64,000 nt of DNA. Origin: Leucocoprinus leucothites (taxonomy: Eukaryota; Basidiomycota; Agaricomycetes; Agaricales; Agaricaceae). The notes under the pieces are model-generated. The model was not told the DNA's origin. It ran no database searches and saw only the letters and a program-made list of their open reading frames with translations. This document shows, piece after piece, positions 55,801-64,000 of the stretch. A program made the translations under genes and the position numbers. The first letter of the stretch is position 1. Every line of letters starts with the position of its first letter. The stretch lies in assembly GCA_013368445.1 (NCBI GenBank), contig JAACJO010000011.1:62001-126000 (forward strand), written 5' to 3'.

Positions 55801-58800
55801 CAACGCTCAAATTGAAGCGCTCAATGTTCCCATTCCCCCATCTCCCGGGTCCGCGTCTCCGCAAGCTATGGCTGACGCAGGTTCCTACTTCGCGGGAGCT
55901 GTGCCAGGGAATTCTGCAGGAAGTGAAACATCCACTTCGACCTCAACCGCATCACAGCCGCTAGCCACAGAGCCTCATGAGCCGATCAAGACAGTTGCGG
56001 ATATTGCACTTGAAGGTCAATACCACCTTTTAAAATGGAAACACGAAGAGCATCGGAGGATATGGGAGTGGTATCAACGAAAGAATGCAGATGATTTTGT
56101 GGCAGAAAAGTACCAGCAGATCTTCCTTTGGGTGTATACAATCCCAACATCCGAGATTGGTCAACATCGCGCATGCTTTGCACCACAACTCACATACGTA
56201 CGGTTCTATGGTGAGAATGATCTCACCTTAGGCCAGTTTATAGAAAAGGCGGTAGTTGAGACCCTCAGCCAACTCCTGGATCCAAAGGCTATATGCGAGG
56301 GGAAGGGTTGCGACCAGCCACTTGCTCGTCATTGCAAGGTCTATGTCCACAATGAGACTCGCCTCTTCGTTGCCGTGGAGCAATGGGAGGGACAGATCAT
56401 AAATCGTACTTTTGGTCCGGCCCCTGACCTTATCACTACCTGGTCGGCTTGTCGAGTCTGCGGATCTGCCACACCATTCATACCCGTTTCTCCTGAAATG
56501 CAGCGTTATTCCTTCGCCAAATTCCTCGAACTTCACTTCTACCCCGCTGATGTTAGGCTAGTTCAAGGGGCCGGATGTGAGCACAACATCTATCAGCATC
56601 ACATCCGTTATTTCGCGTTCAGAGGGATGACTGTCAGATTCCAAACCGATCCTATCACCATGCACGAAATCGTATACCCGCCTTTCCGGATACATGTACG
56701 ACCCGAAACGCAGCTTGAAGTACGAAATACAGGTTTCCAGGAGCTTCGCAGGAGCAACTTCACCTGGTACAGCAATTTAATCGATGATCTCAGGTTTATC
56801 AGCATCGACGCCGCCACTGGAGATGAAGAGGCTGATGCCAGGCTCAATGCTGAGGTGAACATTTTTATCTCTCGTGCTGAGGCTGAGCGGGAAGAAATTT
56901 GCCGCCTTATCAACAAAACCTACCGGGAATCTGCAGCTAACGACACTTTGGCACTTAATCATGTCCATGCTTTCCGACAAGACAAAATTGTCGCACTTCA
57001 ACAAGACCTTGATCGCCTAATGAAACTTAAAATCGTAACCGAAATTGATCGTGGCAGTAAACGAACATTAGGTTTCGGTTCCGGGCGGCACACCCGGGCC
57101 CCGCCTCAGAACCAAAAGCAGAATCTGCGGTTACGTCCAGACAATTCACTGGCTTCCATTTTCTCCTCAGAGGTAGAGGAAGGTCCACTCTTGAAGAAAC
57201 CGATTAACCCTGAACCGTCTACGTCGTCTGCTTCGGACACTTCGGAGCCTGAAGTAGAAGTTGTGCCTGTGCCTGAAGCGGAGAAACCCTTAGAAAATCC
57301 CTCGACCGAGGAAGCTGGAGAACTTCCAGCTTTTACTGTGTCTGAAACCCCAGATGAATTTGCCAAGACAGACAACTCGGACGGCGACAGTGACTCTACA
57401 ATTGGCGCCCGCCAAAAGAAAGTACCCGTTGACGGTCTTCCTCAAGATGTAACTGTGAGTAGTTCCAGTCGTTCCACTGATTGTTTTTTCACTGTTGTAC
57501 TTGTGTATCCCAGGAAGCTAACTCAGCAAGCGTTGAGTCCATACCCCCACGTGCGTCAAGGTTGCCTCGAAGATCGGCGAACCCACCTAGTGTTGCTGAG
57601 CTTGTAAAGAAATACCAAGATTTTATTCCTGCTCAAACCATGCCCGATCTTGCCAAGAGTGCCCTACCTCCCCGGGCCGCGGCGTCAGAAAGCGAGCAGG
57701 AATCTCCTGCAATAGTTCACCGTCGCCCCGTTCGGCGTGGTCGCCATCCTGGCTTAACGAAAAAGCCGTCCACTTCCGACTTTGAATCAAGTTACGCTGC
57801 TAATGTTGCCCCCATCTACTTGACGCACGGCAGGAGGTCTACCAATACTGGAAGTCGTATCCCTGGTCCACCTGGTCAACTGTCAGATTCTTATGAATCG
57901 TCGAGGAAAGCATCACCCGAAAAGCGATCTTCATACCTAAAAAGCAAAGAAATTCGATTTAGTCGGCCCTCATCTCCTCCCAATGTGGCACCCAAATTTT
58001 CTCTTGCTCCCAAACAACCCAAGGCAAGAGTGGCCAGTCGTACGAAGGACAAACCAACTAGCCGAACCGTCGGCACCCCCGGGAAATCTACCCTCCGCCG
58101 ACCTTCCGGAACAAATAGCAAGGTCATGACGATGGCGAAGAATTTTGAACGGCTCGGGCGCGAACCTGAACGTAGCAAAACTCGATACAAGATCATTCGT
58201 GGAAAGCCTGCCCGGCCTGTAGCCTCTGCTCGCGCCACCGTCGAGGTGCTTGACAGCGTGAAGGACGCACTCCGCGATGACGATCTTGATTCAGATTCTT
58301 CCAGCGAAGCAGACGATGAAGGGGGTGATGCCGAAGATGAGCCATCGTTTGTCCCGCAGATCTCTCCTCCGCACGAGCCCATGCCTTCGATTATCTCAGA
58401 ACCTCTACAAGAAGAACTTGCTCCGCCTGCTACTGCAGCCCCAGTGACTGCTCCGGCTACATCCACGTTCCCAGACCTCCCGCGACAGGACGAGGCTCGT
58501 CCCACACAAACACCCGCCACTGCTCCACCTGAACGTATATCCTTACCACCATCCCCTTTGTTCTCGCCTCGGCCGGAAGTATTGACACCATCTGACTTAG
58601 AACTTCCTCCATCAACCGGACCGGGATCGATATTCAAGGCATTATCTGAATTTTGGCAGCCTCTTCGCCATTCGGCTGAGCTTGATGACCCAATGAGTGA
58701 CCCAGAGCATATATTCCGAGACTCTTCAATGATCGTGAGGACGGATGAACCAACCTCGATTATTGCATTGGCCTTGAAGTGAGTTGAGCTGGCACATGTT

Positions 58801-60363
58801 TCTTTGCCTCTGACCGAAAATACCTAGCTCTCCGCAATACCGCGATATGCTTGCTAAATCCCGTGCTGAGAAAAAAACAGCCCGTGAGCCAAAGCTGACA
58901 GAGGGAGAGGTTTTCATGCCTGACGACAAATCCATCGCGGAGTCAACCTCGACTTGGGGTGTCGTAAACGTTGATTCCGCTGATTCCGCCGACCCTACTG
59001 AAGATCTTAGGCTACCATCCTCTAAACTACCTTGGGCAATCAGTAAGCGTCAGAAGCTTTAGGGTTTTGAACTGTCTAACTGTTGAATGCAATAGGTTTT
59101 GAAAGTGGTGGTCTAACCATCAGCTGCACTATTCTGTATCCGGAACAGTTCGATGCGTTGCGGCGCACATACGAGTGTGAGAAGAGCATGATTGAATCGT
59201 TGTCGCGGTGTGTCAAGTGGAACGCAAGTGGAGGGAAATCTGGATCGGCATTTTTGAAGACTCGAGGTTCGAGGTTCGTTTCCAGTTAAGTTCGTCACTG
59301 ATATTTCGTGGGTTAGATGATCGTTTCATTGCAAAGGAACTCTCAAGATTCGAAGTTCAAACGATGGAGACTTTTGCACCGGCATACTTCGACTACATGT
59401 CATCTGCTGTGTCTGCTAACGTATGCCTATCCACATTTATGTTCTTAATGTCTCACCAATATTTTTCGATATACAGCGACCAACTCTTCTTGCCAAGGTT
59501 TTTGGGTGCTATAAACTGACTTTCCGAAAGACTGGAATGGGTAAAGGTCCTGGCAAATTCAAGTCTACGCAAATGAACCTCTTGGTCATGGAAAATCTCT
59601 TCTATGATCGCCGGTTCACCAAGGTATTCTATTGTTTTTTTGATGTACTGTGTCTATATTCTGAGGGTTTCCCTCGCATAAGATATATGATCTAAAGGGA
59701 TCTACTCGGAATCGCCACGTACAGTCAACGGGACGAGAGAACGAAGTACTTTTGGATGAGAATCTGGTTGAAAGTGAGTAGGCTTGAGCACCTCTAGGCT
59801 TATCTCTGATATGATTGACCAGCTGCGCATCTCAATCCATTCTATTTGCGAGAACACTCGAAACGAATTTTACGAGGAGCTTTATATAATGACAGCAAGT
59901 TCCTGGCTGATATAAATGTGATGGATTATTCACTTGTTTGTGGTGTAAGTAGATTTTACTGTCACCTTATGTTGGGCTGGGCTCAAGGCATGATGCAGGT
60001 CGATAGCCAGAATAATGAATTAGTGGTCGGTATAGTCGGTATGTCTCCTATTGAGAGAATCTATGAAAATCTAGGTTTACAATCATCCAATAGACTACAT
60101 CCGAACATACACTTGGGATAAGAAACTTGAAAGTTGGGTCAAGGAGTGGGGGGTTGGGAAGGAGCCCACGATAGTGACACCAAAACAATATCGGCAACGA
60201 TTCATCAGTGCAATGGAGCGGTATTTCCCTCTGGTAAGGCCGCCTCTGGTACTAGCCCCGTCAAAGGCTAACATTGCTCCAGATACCAGATCGATGGATG
60301 AAACATAGAGATGCACCTGAGGAGGATCCAAATATCCTGTCCGAGCTCTGGCCAGATTGGTAG
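52863..60363 (+). CDS. FAB1: Fab1/PIKfyve, PI3P 5-kinase
   Basis: Fab1 makes PI(3,5)P2 on endosomes and the vacuole. The start at 52863 gives [14 protein letters not shown] and a Ser/Pro-rich head. The FYVE finger follows an intron: [13 protein letters not shown], then [19 protein letters not shown] with the PI3P-binding RRKHHCR. A second intron falls inside the finger. A TCP-1-like (CCT) domain lies at about 54,500-55,400 ([29 protein letters not shown]). The Cys-rich CHK region is near 56,150-56,700 ([15 protein letters not shown]). A long disordered linker precedes the PIPK domain (59,050-60,363), with [33 protein letters not shown] and ERYFPL, ending ILSELWPDW. The gene has one very long exon (54,500-57,450) and many small ones in the kinase part. 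Confidence 0.95.
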
Positions 60364-60477
60364 ATTATGGTTCATGGGAAGACCAACTGAAGGAATTTTC
60401 AAGAACGGACAATCATTACTGTATACCATACAATACTGTATCATAAATAATACTTAATATTAGCGGACATGAGGATA

Positions 60478-63400
60478 TCACCCAATCTTGACCTTCTTTG
60501 AAGGCTGGGGAGTACCCTTGTCACTATCCTTGCGTTTCTTCGTCCCACCAGACCTAAATCCAGCAAGGAGTTCCTGAATACGAGACTGTACTTTGAGAGC
60601 AATTTCTCCGACTTCTGACTCTCGACCATTGAACTTGATAGCATTCTGAACCATAAGGTCTAGGTCAGCTTCAAAAGCTTCCGCGGTGTCATATTTATCA
60701 CTGTCCAGCTTCTGGCGAATGGTACGCAGGTCTCGTGCATCCTTTCGAGGGATGACTTCAAAATAGGTTGGGATGCCAAGCAACACAGGATCGACGGGCT
60801 CGCGAAAGACCCAAGAGCTGAACGTCCCAAGTTAGGCAGGTAAAGATGATAGGAGAGTAAAGACTTACATTGGTTCCTTTGCAAGTGTTGACATCAAACC
60901 CTGAAGACCACGTTTCTCCGTCCATGACAGTTTTCGTTCCATCGTCTTGGGCCATTCTTTCTTGAAGACTTTCTCGACGGTATCGGTGCACGTTACCGGG
61001 AACGTGGAGGGAGGATTGAACTGTCGACAATTGCTGAAAACTAGCTCAACGTCTTTCTTAAAGTCCTCCATTGTCGCATACTGCCCATTCGTGAGTTTCT
61101 CACCCATGGTTGCGAAATCCATTGGATGCGTAATCTCATCAAAATACCTAGTTCATGTCAAATTGACAGGAGAGGTGGAAATCAGCTTTTTGACGTACGT
61201 CGGACAACCATCCAGTATAGGATCCACGGGACGGCTGAAGATGGCCGCTTCCGGGGTTTTCTGGAGGGTTTTCAGGAGATCTCTGCATTTCTTTTCGTTG
61301 ATCGGAGTGGCTTGGACAATAGGCACTTTCTTTGCTTTTGCGGCGGGGGCGGAAGGGGGTGCACCACTTGTTGGTTGAGGTACAACCTCCTTTTCCTTTC
61401 CCTTGGTAGAAGGCTTAGGAGGAATCTCTCCGAGTGGCGTTGGAGCTGAGGGTTTCGAATCAGTAGTGAGCCGTTCTTTCTTGGAATTCTTAGGAGGTTG
61501 GATTTTAGGTATCGTGATTGACATCGAAGGACCGGATTTTTCAACGAGCGCAGGAGCCGCTTTGGGGGTAGGAGGGGAGGGGCGTTCCTTTTTTGCCGGC
61601 GTTGCTAGTGCCAAAATATCATCATACTCGTCGTCAAGAGTTTCACTTTTCTTCCGCTTGCTCAAGTTTGTATGAGATACAGACTTATCCCGCTCCGAAT
61701 TCATGCGCATTCGCTCTTCATCTTTCTCCCTTTCAATTGCAAGAACTTCCTGCAGGATGTCGTGCGAACCATCATCGACATAAGGAGGCGGTGGGGGTTC
61801 AACTTCTGGTGCCGGTGCCGGTACCGGTTGAGGCGCCTTGTGCTTCTTGGGCTTGGACGCAGCAGGAGGTGGTGTTCGACCTGAAGGAGTTTCAACAGTC
61901 TGTGGGGACTTCACCTGAGATCCAACTTTCAGCTTGATGGTCGGCCGCGACGCTGACGCCGATGCGGATGATGTCGTACGAGACTGCTTGGGAGTGGGGA
62001 CAGGAAGTGTGATTGAAGGCTGGGTTGGAGGGCCAGGTTGGACTATCGGTTTGGAAGGTTTTTCACGGGCTAGTTGCGCTGCTTGGTTCTTGTCAGCAGC
62101 CTCAAGTGTCTTGTTTATAATTGCCCATTCTACAGGAAGTTAATGTTGCTTAGCTAGGTCCAACAAAGACAAAGAGATGGGAACGAACGTTTCTCGAAAA
62201 ATGTTTCTAGGGCGATAGCCTCATTATGAGCATAGCTCCCTACGGTATTGTATAGCTTCGCATTCGAAATCATCAAGCGGAAGTCGGCTTGGAACGCGAA
62301 CCTATCCTTGTACATTCCAGCATCAAGTTTTGCACCCATTGTCCGCATGTCCATAGGCTCTTTGATGATGTCAAAATAACTACAAATTTCGCCCTCAGTT
62401 AAGTGTTATCTTCTAAAGCACTAGAAATTTACCGAGGCGCGTTGTCGCGGATGGGATCAACTGGTTGATTGAAGATCAAAGCGTGTTTGTTGGCCTGCAA
62501 CTTTTTCAAGGCGTTTCGACATGCTTTCAGATCATTTAGGTTCATGCCAGAAGACTGGGCGCGGGGAACCTGCGTGGGCTTTGCTTGTAGCTTGGTGGCT
62601 AATTTACCGCTGGGGGGCTTGGTACCTGGCTTCGTTTTGACCTTAGAAGTGGATGCAGGAAGGGGGGCTGGTGATGCAAATGTTACTGCCTTCTTGGTCA
62701 CAGGCGATGAGGCAATAGACTCATCAACGGAGGGGACACGCGGAAGCTTGACTTTAGCTGCTGGGACGTTGAACTGGATGCTAGGGTTCCGGGATGGAGG
62801 ACCACCAGATTTGACCGTCCTTGGTGCTTTGATAGGAACCTTAACCGGAGGAATTGTTGGGGCAGCCTCCACTATGGGCGTGCTTGGAATGTGAATCTTC
62901 ACAGATGGTGGTGTCTCTTCCACAGGTCGAATCAAGAGGTCGGCGAGTTTCAAGAGACACCAGCGAACCTCGACGTCAACATCTGGTGCACTATAAGTGG
63001 CACTGAGTGTGAGTAATGATCAAAATCATAGTATGATACATACAGCGCAATGGGCATGAGGAACTCGCGCAGAGCTTCATTCTTTCCAACCTCTCGATCC
63101 TTTCGCAAAACTTTGATCATGACATCTAGCTCGCTCTTCTTGGATTCTTTAGCCTTCTCCGGTGCATTTCCATCTTCCTCAATAAGTAGCGATTCGCTAT
63201 CTTTTAGCCCAGTCTTCATCTCGCCCATCTGGACGAGGAGGGCCAGGCTATGGCAGGCGTTGCGAGCGACATGACGACGAACGACGCGAGAGGAATCATT
63301 TGCAATCACCGACAAGATGTAACGCATAACGACTGGCGTGTACCACTTGGTCAAGAGTAAGCCATCAAAGGCGGCTAGTCTCACTTGCGTATAATGACCC

Positions 63401-64000
63401 TCTCTATAAACCCCGTCAGAATTTTCCTAGACTTTGAAAAACAAAAATCACCTAGTCAAAGGGAAGAAAATTTTGGGATGAGAAGGTATTAGGTTAGCAA
63501 CCCCAAGAATCATGTGAAACTGATATAGTGGTGATTGATATTAGTAGAAAGTTAGGGCGTGAGGGTAACATACCTCTAGCGTAGCTATGGTCACGATATT
63601 GTGAGGAGAAGGAATGAGGCGATCCATACTACGGTATCTATCGATCTCAGAAATGGTTTGTTTAGTGAGTTCTTTGTCCTCTGCGGTTTGCTCGGAGCGA
63701 ATTTCTGAAGGTAAAAGTTCCCCTCGTTCCGGAGGTGCGACCGAGACTGCGGCATAAGAAGCAGCCGATATGATAGTGCATATATAAAAACCGTCGGAAT
63801 ACTTGGGAACGATGAGAAACACTTAAAAGGTTCTTTGAGGCGGACTTACAGGATTTGAGGTATTGTCATTGTAACGAAGTTGGTCGATGAGGAACTGCCT
63901 GACGACTGATGGCGACTTCCCATTTTCAAACCTCACTCGAGAGACAGCTGTGACCAGGGACTGGTATTATCAAGTCAGAAGGCGATAACGTTCGATAATA
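60478..64000 (-). CDS. TAF2: TAF2, TFIID subunit, C-terminal part with three bromodomain-like units (5' end outside window)
   Basis: The gene enters from beyond 64000, so the N-terminal aminopeptidase-like part is missing here. The TAF2 HEAT-like part is seen in SSRVVRRHVARNACHSLALL, MRLAAFDGLLLTKW and GKNEALREFLMPIALYVS. After a Pro/Lys-rich linker come three bromodomain-like units. Unit 1 (62,550-62,150) has HALIFNQPVDPIRDNAPRYF, EPMDMRTMGAKLDAGMY and LMISNAKLYN. Unit 2 (61,300-60,930) has AAIFSRPVDPILDGCPTYF, PMDFATMGEKLTNGQY and FSNCRQFNPP. Unit 3 (60,800-60,570) has LLGIPTYFEVIPR, LRTIRQKLDSDKYDT and LMVQNAIKFNG. A basic tail ends SKKVKIG. Yeast and animal TAF2 lack bromodomains. The product acts in promoter recognition by TFIID; the added units suggest contact with acetylated histones. 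Confidence 0.9.

Noticed and set aside
57891..58637. Minus-strand ORF of 248 codons
   Set aside because: Shadow of the disordered Fab1 linker on the plus strand; it is Gly/Ser-rich and without conserved motifs.

Overview
The window reads as nuclear DNA of a filamentous basidiomycete, most likely a mushroom-forming agaricomycete. Genes are dense and lie on both strands. Most are broken by many short introns of about 50-60 bases with GT/AG ends, the 5' leaders are rich in pyrimidines, and nearly all recognisable proteins are conserved eukaryotic housekeeping or signalling proteins. Exon joins quoted here were worked out by eye from frame continuity and family conservation. I saw no rRNA, no convincing tRNA, no CRISPR array and no intact transposon.

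Positions 1-18.8 kb form a tight gene block: a hypothetical ORF, an atypical homeodomain-like protein (-), the Ski2 exosome-cofactor helicase (-), the ESCRT-III protein Ist1 (-), a compact SH3-RasGEF (+), a Rab5-type GTPase (-), a two-RRM Mei2-like RNA-binding protein (+), a Roadblock/LAMTOR2-like protein (+), and the non-catalytic prenyl synthase subunit Dlp1/PDSS2 (+). From 18.8 to 21.9 kb the DNA is gene-poor and carries a diverged 48-base inverted repeat and possible gene debris.

Positions 21.9-37.1 kb hold a SAM methyltransferase (+), an orphan two-exon gene (-), a PH-SMP lipid-transfer protein of the Nvj2 type (+), a 910-residue fungal protein of unknown function with a repeated motif (+), a GM130-like golgin (-) and a G-protein beta subunit (-). 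A second gene-poor island runs from 37.1 to about 42.4 kb. It contains two short multi-exon genes that each encode little more than one double-stranded-RNA-binding domain; their exons are too short to show up as long ORFs.

Positions 42.4-64 kb are dense again: a 65-residue membrane protein, the splicing factor Sad1/USP39 (-), three mitochondrial-translation genes in succession (Rsm22 +, uL1m -, mL40 +), COP9 signalosome subunit 2 (-), the PI3P 5-kinase Fab1 (+), and the 3' part of TAF2 (-), whose C-terminus carries three bromodomain-like units and whose 5' end lies beyond the window.

The themes that recur are membrane traffic and phosphoinositides (Rab5, Ist1, Fab1, golgin, Nvj2), RNA metabolism (Ski2, Mei2-like, Sad1, two dsRBD proteins), mitochondrial function (Rsm22, uL1m, mL40, Dlp1) and signalling (Gbeta, RasGEF). 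The genes are not operonic. Neighbours often share divergent promoters or converge with intergenic gaps of 65-300 bases.
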